Of a stretch of DNA of 33,493 nucleotides, positions 1 to 7,234 are shown one piece after another. Location of the stretch: contig JBGOUV010000016.1 in assembly GCA_041477815.1 (NCBI GenBank), positions 1 to 33,493 on the forward strand. The letters are read 5' to 3'. A program made the position numbers and the translations under genes. The stretch is from JBGOUV01 sp041477815. Lineage in GTDB: Bacteria > Acidobacteriota > Terriglobia > Bryobacterales > JACQDG01. The notes beneath the pieces are model-generated. The model was not told where the DNA came from. It saw nothing but the letters and a program-made list of their open reading frames with translations, and made no database searches. How positions within the stretch are numbered: position 1 is the first letter of the stretch; every line of letters starts with the position of its first letter.

Positions 1-463
1 ACTCCTTCTCGCTCTTGGTCTTCACCAATACAAAGCCGCCGCGGAGCTTGCGTCCGTAGAGGCGGAACTTCAGCTCGCCGCGCTGGACCTGCTCGGCCGC
101 GGAGAGCGCGCCCTCGGGCTCGAAAGCGCCGTTATCCCAGACCATCATCGGCCCGGCCCCGTAGTTACCCGGAGGAATCACCGCCTCGAAAGTGAGGTAC
201 TGCATGGGGTGGTCCTCGGTGCGGACGGCCAGGCGCTTGTCGGCCGGGTTGAGCGAGGGTCCTTTGGGGACGGCCCAGGAGCGGAGGACGCCGTCGATTT
301 CCAGGCGCAGGTCGAAGTGGAGCCGCCGGGCCGAGTGCATCTGTACGACAAAGGAGGCTCCAGGTACGGGCGGGGGAGCGCCCTCCGGCTCCGGCGTTTC
401 CGGGAAGCGGCGTTTGCGGCGGTATTCCTCGAGGGGCACGCAATCACTATAATAGCGGGACAT
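1..463 (-). CDS. LigD-type DNA 3'-phosphoesterase domain protein (3' end beyond window)
   Basis: An open minus-strand frame runs from ATG 463 off the left edge (154 codons seen). It reads as the 3'-phosphoesterase domain found at the N-terminus of LigD ligases or as a stand-alone protein of bacterial NHEJ; the family removes 3'-phosphate or ribonucleotide ends. Visible family residues are H43, H49 and D51 in HSARRLHFDLRLE, H85 in EDHPMQY, and the later IPPGNYGAG segment. The N-terminal EEYRRKRRFPETPEP resembles the usual lead-in of the domain. The visible part cannot show whether polymerase or ligase domains follow. The ATG overlaps by 2 bp the start codon of the divergent gene at 462; an alternative GTG start lies at 439. 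Domain assignment is firm, the start is not. Confidence 0.85.
   Translation of the reverse strand, partial: MSRYYSDCVPLEEYRRKRRFPETPEPEGAPPPVPGASFVVQMHSARRLHFDLRLEIDGVLRSWAVPKGPSLNPADKRLAVRTEDHPMQYLTFEAVIPPGNYGAGPMMVWDNGAFEPEGALSAAEQVQRGELKFRLYGRKLRGGFVLVKTKSEKE
448..454. promoter_or_regulatory. Shared symmetric -10 element for a divergent gene pair
   Basis: The plus strand reads TATAAT at 448-453, 8 nt before ATG 462. The minus strand reads TATTAT at 454-449, 9 nt before GTG 439. One AT-rich heptamer could therefore drive transcription both ways, with both transcripts leaderless or nearly so. No convincing -35 is seen for either direction. The hexamers are seen directly; promoter function is inferred. 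Confidence 0.5.
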
Positions 464-3248
464 GGCCGGACCACCGGTGAATGAGGCAGCGGCGGAGCAA
501 CGGGTGCTGCGGTCGTTGCGGACCCTGTTGGAGGAGCTGGGTCCGCCGCGTCCGGCAAGTGTCGCCTCGTCGCTCGAGCGGGACCTGGGTCTGGGGAGCC
601 TGGAGCGGGTGGAGCTGCTGGCGCGTCTGGAGCGGGAGTTCGAGGTGCGGTTCGCCGACAGTGTCTTGACGGAGGCGGACACGGTAGCCGACCTGGTGCG
701 GGCGGTGCTGCGCGGGGAAGGGCAGCCTGGCGCTGACGGGTCGGGAGAGACGGTTGTGGTCCCGGCGACCGGGAGCGGCGAGCCGGAGTCCGCCGGCAAT
801 CTGCTGGAGGCGCTCTATCAATGGGCCGTGGCGGAGCCTGACCGGCCGCAGGTGATCCTGCGCGGCGAGGACGGCTCGGAGCAAGCCATTTGTTACGCCG
901 ACCTGACGCGGCGGGCGGCGGCGGTGGCGTCCGACCTGGGCCGTCTGGGCGTGGGAGTGGGAGACCGCGTGGCCCTGATGCTGCCCACCGGCGAGGACTT
1001 CTTCTACTCGTTCCTGGGCGTGCTGCTGGCGCAGGCGGTGCCGGTGCCGGTGTACCCGCCGTTCCGCGCCGACCGCATCGAGGAATACGCTACCCGTCAG
1101 GCCGGGATCCTGCGGGACGCCGGGGCCGTGCTGATGATCACGGTAGGTCGCGGCGAGACACTGGGGAAACTGCTGCGGCCGCTGGCGCCGAGCCTGCTGG
1201 GCGTGGTGGACGCGGCCGGGCTGGGCCGGCGTCCGACGCCCTGGCCGGCGCTGCCGCGGGGGGGCGACCTCCCGGCGCTCATCCAGTACACCTCCGGTTC
1301 GACCGGCGATCCCAAGGGAGTGCTCCTAACCCACGCCAACCTGCTGGCCAACGTCCGCGCTGTGGGGCGGGCCCTGGAGGCGGGGCCGGGAGATGCCGGG
1401 GTCTCCTGGCTGCCGCTGTATCACGACATGGGTCTTATTGGAGCCTGGCTGATGCCGATGTATATGGGCTTTCCTGTGACTATCCTGTCGCCGCTGACGT
1501 TCTTGAGCCGGCCGGAGCGGTGGCTGTGGGCTATTCATTATCACCGGGCCACGATATCGGTGGGCCCCAACTTCGCTTACGAGCTGTGCGCGCGCAAGGC
1601 GCCGGAGGAGGCGCTGGAGGGACTGGACTTGAGCTCGTGGCGGGCGGCGCTGAACGGGTCCGAGCCGGTGCGGCCGGAGACGATCGAGCGTTTCGCGCGG
1701 CGCTTTGGACCGTACGGGTTTCGGAAGGAGGCGATGCTGCCGGTGTACGGGCTGGCGGAATGCTCGGTGGGACTGGCGACGCCGCCGGTGGGTCGTGGAG
1801 TCCGGGTGGACCGGGTGGATCGGGACCGCCTGGAGCGGGACGGGATAGCCGCGCCGTCCGGCCATTCGGGCGACGCGGCGGCGTTCGTGTCGGTGGGGCG
1901 GGCGCTGGACGGGCATGAGATTCGCATTGTGGACGAGGCCGGGGCCGAGGTCGGCGAGCGGGTGCAGGGGAGAATCCAGTTTCGCGGGCCCTCGGCCATG
2001 CAGGGGTACTTCCGGCGGCCGGAGGCGACCGCCGCCATCACTTTCGACGGCTGGCTGGACACCGGGGATTTGGGATACTGGGCGACCGGCGAGTTGTACG
2101 TCACGGGCCGTTCGAAGGACGTGATCCTGAAGGCCGGGCGCAATTTGCACCCTCAAGACATAGAGACGGCGGTGGCCGAGGTGGAAGGCGTCCGGAAGGG
2201 GTGTGTGGCCGCGTTCGGGGCGTCGGACCCGGGGCAGGGAACCGAGCGGCTGGTGGTGGCGGCGGAGACGCGGGAGCGGGACGCGGCGGCCACGGAAACG
2301 CTGCGCGTGGCGATAGAACAGCGGCTGCTGGAGGCTATCGGGATTCCGGCCGATGAGATTGTGTTTCTGGCGCCGGGGGCCATGCCCAAGACCTCCAGCG
2401 GGAAGCTGCGGCGGGCAGAGTGCCGGCAGCGGTATGAACAGGGGAAGCTGCGCGCCGGACGTCCGTCACCTGTGCGGCAATGGGCGCGGTTGACGGCTTT
2501 GTGGCTCCCGCACGCGGCGAGGCGCGCGGGGCGAGGAGCTTGGCACGTGGTGTTCGGGGCGTGGTTCGTGGCGCTCTTGGCAGCCTGCCTGGTTGCCTGC
2601 CGGTTGCTGTTGCCGGTGGCCGACCGGACGCGCTGGTTCGCCCGGGTATTGGTCCGACTAACTGGCCTGAAGCCGGTGGTGGAAGGCGCCGAGAACCTGC
2701 CCGCCGGCCCCATCCTGATCGTCTCCAATCACACCGGGTATCTGGACGCGCTGTTCTATCTGGCGGCCCTGCCGCGACCGGTCCTGTTCGCGGCCAAGCG
2801 GGAGCTTCTGGACGTGCCGATCCTGCGCGCTTTCCTGCACCGGGCCGGGCATCCCGTGGTGGAACGCCGCAAACCCGGCCAAAGCGTCGCCGACGCCGAT
2901 CGTCTGAGCGAAGTGCTGCGCGGAGGCGCGGCGCTGCTGGTATTTGCCGAAGGGACTTTTACGCGGGCGCGCGGCCTGCGGCCGTTCCGACTGGGGGCCT
3001 TCCAGACGGCGGCCCGTGCGGGATGTCCGGTGACGCCGGCAGCCATCTCCGGGTCCCGCCATGTGCTGCCCGACGGAAGCTGGCTGCCCCGCCCGGGGCC
3101 GGTCCGCATTGTGCTGGGCCCGCCGCTGCCGCCCGCGGCTGACGACTGGCACGAGATTCTGCGTCTCCGGGACGCCGCCTTTCAGGAGGTTCTGGCACAC
3201 TGCGGGGAGCCGCGGATTGAAGTGGCCTCGGCGGAGATCCCGACATGA
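462..3248 (+). CDS. Acyl carrier domain / fatty-acyl-AMP ligase / PlsC acyltransferase fusion
   Basis: A 928-aa three-part protein. Residues about 8-85 form an acyl carrier domain with the phosphopantetheine serine S46 in DLGLGSLERV. Residues about 110-660 are an AMP-forming ligase, with P-loop YTSGSTGDPKG at 276-286 and PLYHDMGLIG around 319-327, typical of fatty-acyl-AMP ligases (FAAL) rather than CoA ligases. A hydrophobic stretch near 695-720 leads into a PlsC/LPLAT domain with NHTGYLD (H757, D762) and EGT at 830-832. The likely reaction series is: free fatty acid to acyl-AMP, transfer to the carrier domain, then acylation of a lyso-lipid at the membrane. The order differs from E. coli Aas, where the acyltransferase comes first. 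The gene overlaps the downstream transporter by 4 bp (ATGA), so the two are co-translated. Domains are certain; substrates are inferred. Confidence 0.92.
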   Translation: MAGPPVNEAAAEQRVLRSLRTLLEELGPPRPASVASSLERDLGLGSLERVELLARLEREFEVRFADSVLTEADTVADLVRAVLRGEGQPGADGSGETVVVPATGSGEPESAGNLLEALYQWAVAEPDRPQVILRGEDGSEQAICYADLTRRAAAVASDLGRLGVGVGDRVALMLPTGEDFFYSFLGVLLAQAVPVPVYPPFRADRIEEYATRQAGILRDAGAVLMITVGRGETLGKLLRPLAPSLLGVVDAAGLGRRPTPWPALPRGGDLPALIQYTSGSTGDPKGVLLTHANLLANVRAVGRALEAGPGDAGVSWLPLYHDMGLIGAWLMPMYMGFPVTILSPLTFLSRPERWLWAIHYHRATISVGPNFAYELCARKAPEEALEGLDLSSWRAALNGSEPVRPETIERFARRFGPYGFRKEAMLPVYGLAECSVGLATPPVGRGVRVDRVDRDRLERDGIAAPSGHSGDAAAFVSVGRALDGHEIRIVDEAGAEVGERVQGRIQFRGPSAMQGYFRRPEATAAITFDGWLDTGDLGYWATGELYVTGRSKDVILKAGRNLHPQDIETAVAEVEGVRKGCVAAFGASDPGQGTERLVVAAETRERDAAATETLRVAIEQRLLEAIGIPADEIVFLAPGAMPKTSSGKLRRAECRQRYEQGKLRAGRPSPVRQWARLTALWLPHAARRAGRGAWHVVFGAWFVALLAACLVACRLLLPVADRTRWFARVLVRLTGLKPVVEGAENLPAGPILIVSNHTGYLDALFYLAALPRPVLFAAKRELLDVPILRAFLHRAGHPVVERRKPGQSVADADRLSEVLRGGAALLVFAEGTFTRARGLRPFRLGAFQTAARAGCPVTPAAISGSRHVLPDGSWLPRPGPVRIVLGPPLPPAADDWHEILRLRDAAFQEVLAHCGEPRIEVASAEIPT

Positions 3249-4468
3249 GGGACTCGCGGCGGTCCATCGTCTCCTGGTGTTTCTACGATTTCTCCAATTC
3301 CTCTTACTCAGCGGTAATTGGCGCCACCATTTTCGCCAAGTACTACACCCAGCAGATCGTCGGCAATGAGAGCGGGCTCGGCGACGTGTGGTGGGGGCGC
3401 GTCAGCTCGGCGTCGATGCTGTTCGTGGCGCTGTCGTCGCCCTACCTGGGCGGCATCGCCGACGCGGGAGGCGTCCGCAAACGACTGTTGATTGCCTATA
3501 CCTGGATGGCCATCCTGGCGGTGGCGGCCTTCACCGTGCTCGAGCCCGGCATGATCCTCACCGGATTCATCCTGGCCGTCGTGGCCAACGCGGGCGTGGA
3601 GGGAGCGGTCGTTTTCTATAACTCTTACCTGCCGGAGATCGCCCCGCCGGACAAACAGGGGAGAGTATCGGGCTGGGGGTTCGCGGTCGGGTACGCCGGG
3701 TCCATCGTCGCGTTGCTGGCGGCGCTGCCGTTCACCGACCCCTTCCGGCCGCAAGCCATCTGGCTCCTCGTAGCGGGTCATTTTGCGCTCTTCTCGCTGC
3801 CGGCGTTCCTGTTCCTGCCGCCCGACCCGCCGTCCTCGCGGGGGGTGCTGGAGGCGGCCTGGCGCGGCTTTCAAACCACCCGCAACCTGCTGCGAGAGCT
3901 GTGGCAGCGTCCCCACGCCCGCCGCTTCCTGCTCGCGTATCTATTTTACGAAGACGGCGTCAACACGGTCTACATCTTCGCCTCGGTGTTCGCCGCCCAG
4001 ACTCTGGGATTCCAGGACCGCGAGCTGGTCTTCCTGTTCCTCACCGTGCAGATCTCGGCGCTGGTGGGGGCGACCCTGATGGCCAAGCCCACCGACACCA
4101 AGGGCCCGAAGTGGGTGGTGGTGGCGTCACTCGTGGTGTGGTGCGCGGTGGTGACGGCGTCGTACTTCGTCCAATCCAAGTCGGTGTTTTGGGCCGTAGC
4201 GGTGACGGCCGGGTTAGGGTTGGGGTCGGTGCAGGCGGCGTCGCGGGCCCTTTACTCGCGGTTCATTCCGGAGGGGGAAGAGAGCCGCTATTTTGGGGTG
4301 TACGCACTGGTAGGCAAGTCGGCGGCGGTGATGGGTCCGATCCTGTTCGGGGAGATGTCCCGGGCGTTCGGGAGCCAGCGTCCGGCCATATTGTCGATCG
4401 CGGCTTTGTTTCTGATTGGTCTGTCGATACTGTCGCGGGTGGAGGCGCCGGGGTTGCGGAAGGCGTAG
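3245..4468 (+). CDS. MFS transporter, UMF1/Atg22-like family
   Basis: A 407-aa polytopic membrane protein with about 11-12 hydrophobic segments. It opens with SWCFYDFSNSSYSAVIG, the N-terminal signature of the UMF1/Atg22-like branch of the major facilitator superfamily, and later carries a conserved-looking acidic YEDGVNTVYIFAS helix. Members are poorly characterised exporters or permeases; the yeast relative Atg22 exports amino acids from the vacuole. The start ATG overlaps the stop of the acyl-ligase fusion (ATGA), so the pair forms one transcription unit. That context hints at a lipid or lipid-precursor substrate, but this is inference only. Confidence 0.88.
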   Translation: MRDSRRSIVSWCFYDFSNSSYSAVIGATIFAKYYTQQIVGNESGLGDVWWGRVSSASMLFVALSSPYLGGIADAGGVRKRLLIAYTWMAILAVAAFTVLEPGMILTGFILAVVANAGVEGAVVFYNSYLPEIAPPDKQGRVSGWGFAVGYAGSIVALLAALPFTDPFRPQAIWLLVAGHFALFSLPAFLFLPPDPPSSRGVLEAAWRGFQTTRNLLRELWQRPHARRFLLAYLFYEDGVNTVYIFASVFAAQTLGFQDRELVFLFLTVQISALVGATLMAKPTDTKGPKWVVVASLVVWCAVVTASYFVQSKSVFWAVAVTAGLGLGSVQAASRALYSRFIPEGEESRYFGVYALVGKSAAVMGPILFGEMSRAFGSQRPAILSIAALFLIGLSILSRVEAPGLRKA

Positions 4469-4596
4469 CCAGTGTAGATTATTCCTTACGTCGGTAAAAA
4501 CTATACGTTTGTCCTGAAAAGATCCTTTATCCGCCATCCTTTCCGAGTGGAGGCGCGGTTGCAGTGCATACCGCCTGAGGTCCTAAAGCAGCGTTT

Positions 4597-4779
4597 ATGT
4601 CGGATGCAATCGAATCGAGCCCGCCGCCCTGCTGGTTGGCTGTTGCATTTCAGAACGGCGAAGAAAGGGTCGTCGGCGCCGCATTCGATAAGTGGGAGGC
4701 ACTGCTGGACGCGGCGGTCCATGGCTTCTTCAGCGTAGTCGTACGGCGGCTTGCCGACGGGCCGGAGCTGGAGCAGTAA
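4597..4779 (+). CDS. Small hypothetical protein (60 aa), uncertain
   Basis: A 60-codon ATG-to-TAA frame with ordinary protein-like composition, including CWLAVAFQNGEERVVGAAF and a following amphipathic helix. No domain is recognised. No clear Shine-Dalgarno precedes it. It lies alone in an otherwise poorly coding stretch (4469-4879). A 114-codon minus-strand frame covers the same DNA but is rich in Arg, Cys and Gly and looks less like a protein. Low confidence. Confidence 0.35.
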   Translation: MSDAIESSPPPCWLAVAFQNGEERVVGAAFDKWEALLDAAVHGFFSVVVRRLADGPELEQ

Positions 4780-4781
4780 TC

Positions 4782-4796
4782 CTACGGGGCCCGTAG
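4782..4796. other. Short inverted repeat after the 60-aa ORF
   Basis: CTACGGG and CCCGTAG are perfect 7-bp arms around a single G, starting 2 nt after the TAA stop at 4779. The loop is too small for a good hairpin without opening the inner pairs, and no T-run follows. It could be an operator-like palindrome or chance. Confidence 0.35.
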
Positions 4797-4801
4797 CGCG
4801 G

Positions 4802-4823
4802 TCCAACAGTTCTCCAACAGTTC
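4802..4823 (+). repeat. 11-bp direct tandem duplication
   Basis: TCCAACAGTTC is present twice in direct abutment in the non-coding stretch between the small ORFs. It looks like a simple slippage duplication. No function is evident. Confidence 0.7.
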
Positions 4824-4856
4824 TCCTCAAAAATCGAGTCGGCAAAGCGCCTGTGT

Positions 4857-4862
4857 GATAAT
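4857..4862 (+). promoter_or_regulatory. Candidate extended -10 promoter
   Basis: GATAAT is preceded by TGT (4854-4856), giving a TGn extended -10 about 17 nt before ATG 4880. AAGG at 4868-4871 could serve as a weak ribosome-binding site. No -35 is obvious, which is acceptable for extended -10 promoters. It would serve the two small ORFs at 4880-5204. Confidence 0.4.
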
Positions 4863-4879
4863 ATCCGCAAGGTTCGTCT

Positions 4880-5035
4880 ATGCGCGACGCCCCCGATTCA
4901 AAGCAAAAGGTGCTCGCTGAGGCCGTTCGTGCTATCTATGAGGCGCACTGGGAGGAACTGCAGAAGGTCAAAGAAGGGGCCCGACGGACCGGTGAGGATC
5001 CGGATTCGCTTTGGGAAGGCACCTCCCGGTCTTGA
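4880..5035 (+). CDS. Small hypothetical protein (51 aa)
   Basis: ATG 4880 to TGA 5033-5035 encodes a highly charged, probably helical peptide: residues such as KQKVLAEAVRAIYEAHWEELQKV form a long predicted helix. No family is recognised. Support comes from the candidate extended -10 at 4857-4862, an AAGG upstream, protein-like composition, and a second small ORF 4 nt downstream that may be co-translated. It could be part of a small regulatory or toxin-antitoxin-like pair, but nothing in the sequence proves that. Confidence 0.45.
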   Translation: MRDAPDSKQKVLAEAVRAIYEAHWEELQKVKEGARRTGEDPDSLWEGTSRS

Positions 5036-5039
5036 TCTG

Positions 5040-5204
5040 ATGGAGACGGCCCAACTGCACGACCAAGTGCGTTGGGAAGCGCTGGTCCCGCTGAGCGAAG
5101 CCGACCGCCACACTCAGATACTGGAGACACGGAAGAAAGCCAAGGTCCGCTGGTCGGAACGTAAGGCGTCCTACTTAGCCGAAAACTTCCGGCGCTCCGA
5201 CTGA
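5040..5204 (+). CDS. Small hypothetical protein (54 aa)
   Basis: ATG 5040 to TGA 5204, 4 nt after the stop of the preceding 51-aa ORF and in another frame. The product is charged and helical, with WEALVPLSEADRHTQILETR and a basic centre (RKKAKVRW). The frame stays open back to 4929, but the extension overlaps the better-supported 51-aa ORF and is Arg/Pro-rich, so the internal ATG is preferred. No family recognised. Coupled translation is inferred from the spacing. Confidence 0.4.
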   Translation: METAQLHDQVRWEALVPLSEADRHTQILETRKKAKVRWSERKASYLAENFRRSD

Positions 5205-5210
5205 ATACGC

Positions 5211-5241
5211 GGAACAAACCGTCTCCTCTTCACGTTATACT
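5211..5241 (+). promoter_or_regulatory. Promoter of the SPFH-polyamine operon, possibly ECF-sigma type
   Basis: GGAAC at 5211-5215 and CGTT at 5233-5236 are 17 nt apart, which resembles GGAAC-N16/17-CGTT sites used by ECF sigma factors. A housekeeping-like -10, TATACT, overlaps at 5236-5241 with no good -35 partner. AGGAG at 5247-5251 then precedes ATG 5261 by 9 nt. Either sigma class could use the site. The motifs are seen; the assignment is inference. Confidence 0.45.
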
Positions 5242-5260
5242 TATCCAGGAGCCGAAAAGT

Positions 5261-6247
5261 ATGGCGCTCAAAGATTTTCTTACCAAACAGTTTATCGACG
5301 TAGTCCAGTGGACCGAGTCCGAAGAAGGAGTCCTCGCCTGGCGATTCCCCATGCGGGACATGGAGATCCAGAACGGGGCCCAGTTGACGGTGCGGGAGTC
5401 CCAGATGGCGGTGTTCGTCAACGAGGGGCGTATCGCCGACGCCTTCGCCCCGGGCCTCTACAAGCTCAGCACCCAGACCTTGCCGCTGCTCACCAACCTC
5501 ATGAACTGGGACAAGCTGTTCCAGTCCCCATTCAAGAGCGACGTGTACTTCTTCTCCACGCGGTTGCAGACCAACCAGCGCTGGGGGACGGCGAATCCGA
5601 TCACCATTCGCGACAAGGAGTTCGGGGCGGTGCGGCTGCGGGCCCATGGGATCTACGCCTGGCGCGTCGGCGAGCCCCGGACCTTCCATGCCAAGATCAG
5701 CGGGACGCGGGAGATCTACCACGTCGCCGACCTGGAAGGCCAGTTGCGCAACACCATCGTCGGGCGGATGGCCGACGTCTTCGGTGAGAGCGCCATTCCG
5801 TTCCTGGACATGGCGGCCAACCAGGTGGAGTTGGGACAGAAGATCACGGAGCATTTGCGGCCGCAGTTCGCCAACATGGGCGTCGACCTGGACACGCTGG
5901 TGGTCGAAAACCTGTCGCTGCCGGACGAGCTGCAGAAGCGCCTCGACGAGAGGATCGGCATGAACATGGTGGGCGACATGGGCCGGTACACGCAGTTCCA
6001 GGTAGCGCAGTCGATACCGGTGGCGGCGGCCAACGAGGGCGGCGGCGGAGTAGCCGGAATCGGCGTGGGCTTGGGCGCCGGGCTGGCCATGGCGCAGACC
6101 ATGATGGGGGCGATGAAGCCGCCGGAGGCCGCGGCCCCAGCGGCGGCGCCGGCTCCGGCCGCGGAGACGAAGTTCTGCGTGGAGTGCGGCAAGTCGATCC
6201 CGAAGCGGGCCAAGTTCTGCCCGGAGTGCGGAGGAGCGCAGCAGTAG
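5261..6247 (+). CDS. SPFH/Band-7 domain protein with C-terminal zinc ribbon (YdjI-like)
   Basis: A 328-aa protein beginning MALKDFLTKQFIDVVQWTE, typical of the bacterial virion-core/YdjI branch of SPFH proteins. The SPFH domain spans about residues 25-235. A Gly/Ala-rich hydrophobic linker (about 262-290) and an Ala/Pro stretch lead to a C-terminal zinc ribbon with C306, C309, C320 and C323. SPFH proteins form oligomeric scaffolds at membranes; in Bacillus, ydjI is linked to pspA and envelope stress. Here it is the first gene of a seven-gene operon, with a Shine-Dalgarno AGGAG and a candidate ECF-like promoter. No pspA homologue is in the operon. The next gene starts 5 nt after the stop. Confidence 0.92.
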   Translation: MALKDFLTKQFIDVVQWTESEEGVLAWRFPMRDMEIQNGAQLTVRESQMAVFVNEGRIADAFAPGLYKLSTQTLPLLTNLMNWDKLFQSPFKSDVYFFSTRLQTNQRWGTANPITIRDKEFGAVRLRAHGIYAWRVGEPRTFHAKISGTREIYHVADLEGQLRNTIVGRMADVFGESAIPFLDMAANQVELGQKITEHLRPQFANMGVDLDTLVVENLSLPDELQKRLDERIGMNMVGDMGRYTQFQVAQSIPVAAANEGGGGVAGIGVGLGAGLAMAQTMMGAMKPPEAAAPAAAPAPAAETKFCVECGKSIPKRAKFCPECGGAQQ

Positions 6248-6252
6248 AAATC

Positions 6253-6618
6253 ATGTGCGGTCGCGAGTGGGTGGTGGAAGCCCACGGGTGCGACCCGGGG
6301 GCCCTGGCCGATCTGGCGAAGCTGGAGCGGTTGTTTGCCGACGTGACGGAGGGGCTGAGCCTGCGGGTGGTCCGTGAGGCGGCGTGGCACCGGTTCCCCG
6401 GCGCCGGCGGTATCACCGGACTGTGCCTGCTGGCGGAGTCGCATCTGGCCTGCCACACCTTTCCGGAGTACGGGTCGCTGTGCCTGAACCTGTTTTGCTG
6501 CCGGCCGCGCGAGGATTGGGAGTTTGAGGCATACTTGAAGCGGGAGTTCGGAGCGTCGCGGGTGCAGGTGCGGCGCCTGGAGCGCCCCTATCAGGCGGCG
6601 TATGAGTCGGACGGCTAA
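6253..6618 (+). CDS. speH: S-adenosylmethionine decarboxylase proenzyme (pyruvoyl type)
   Basis: A 121-aa protein of the short prokaryotic AdoMet decarboxylase family. It makes decarboxylated AdoMet, the aminopropyl donor for polyamine synthesis. The self-cleavage site is E62-S63 in AESHLACHTFPE; S63 becomes the pyruvoyl group, with H68 and C83 as the other catalytic residues. With the start at ATG 6253, these positions match, from memory, the numbering of the Thermotoga maritima enzyme, which supports that start. The frame is open upstream into the SPFH gene, but that part is a shadow. It lies 5 nt after the SPFH stop and overlaps the next gene by 17 bp. The matching aminopropyltransferase is the last gene of the operon. 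No ornithine or arginine decarboxylase is nearby. Confidence 0.93.
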   Translation: MCGREWVVEAHGCDPGALADLAKLERLFADVTEGLSLRVVREAAWHRFPGAGGITGLCLLAESHLACHTFPEYGSLCLNLFCCRPREDWEFEAYLKREFGASRVQVRRLERPYQAAYESDG

Positions 6619-7234
6619 CTGCCCCAATTGCGGGGCGCAGATTGAGTTTCGCTGGTCGAGTGCGGTGCAGACCACCTGCCCGTACTGCAGCTCGATCCTG
6701 GTCCGGCACGACGTGGATCTGGCGAAGGTCGGCGAAGTGGCCGATCTGCCGGCGACGCCCTCGCCGGTTCAGATCGCCACCGAAGGAGTGTTCCGCAAGA
6801 AACCTTTTGTAGTCATTGGTCGTATCGTATATGAATACGAGCTGGGCGGCTGGAACGAGTGGCACATCGTATTCAGCGACAGCGCCAGCGGGTGGCTCTC
6901 GGACGCGCAGGCCGAGTATGCGGTATCTTTCTTGCGACCCGATCCGGGCAAGCTGCCGCCCTCCGGCGAGATCCGGCGGGGCGACAAGTTCGGATGGGAC
7001 AACATGCTCTATGAGGTCACTTCCTTGACCCGGGCGCGCTACCGAGGCGTGGAGGGCGAGCTACCCTTTGAGTATTGGGACAAGCAGGAGGTGTTGTTTG
7101 CCGATCTGCGGACGGCTGATGGCCGCTTCGCTACAATCGACTATAGCGATGCCGAGCCGCTGCTGTTTCTGGGCGAGGCGGTGGAGTTCGACGATCTGCG
7201 CCTGAAGAACCTGCGCGAATTCGAGGGGTGGTAG
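6602..7234 (+). CDS. DUF4178 protein with N-terminal zinc ribbon (soluble form)
   Basis: A 210-aa protein. A zinc ribbon at the N-terminus (C7, C10, C26, C29) is followed by a beta-rich DUF4178 domain with the typical GRIVYEY and WNEWHIVF segments and a second similar block (GDKFGWDNMLYEVTSL). No signal peptide or membrane segment is seen, so it is probably cytosolic. The function of DUF4178 is unknown; the domain recurs next to SPFH, DUF350 and polyamine genes. The start overlaps the speH end by 17 bp, with AGGCGG just upstream as a possible ribosome site. The next gene starts directly after the stop and encodes a longer paralogue. Confidence 0.88.
   Translation: MSRTANCPNCGAQIEFRWSSAVQTTCPYCSSILVRHDVDLAKVGEVADLPATPSPVQIATEGVFRKKPFVVIGRIVYEYELGGWNEWHIVFSDSASGWLSDAQAEYAVSFLRPDPGKLPPSGEIRRGDKFGWDNMLYEVTSLTRARYRGVEGELPFEYWDKQEVLFADLRTADGRFATIDYSDAEPLLFLGEAVEFDDLRLKNLREFEGW

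Noticed and set aside
4501..4845. Minus-strand frame of 114 codons over the small-ORF region
   Set aside because: Arg/Cys-rich, no domain, no promoter or ribosome site. The 60-aa plus-strand frame looks more natural, though also weak.
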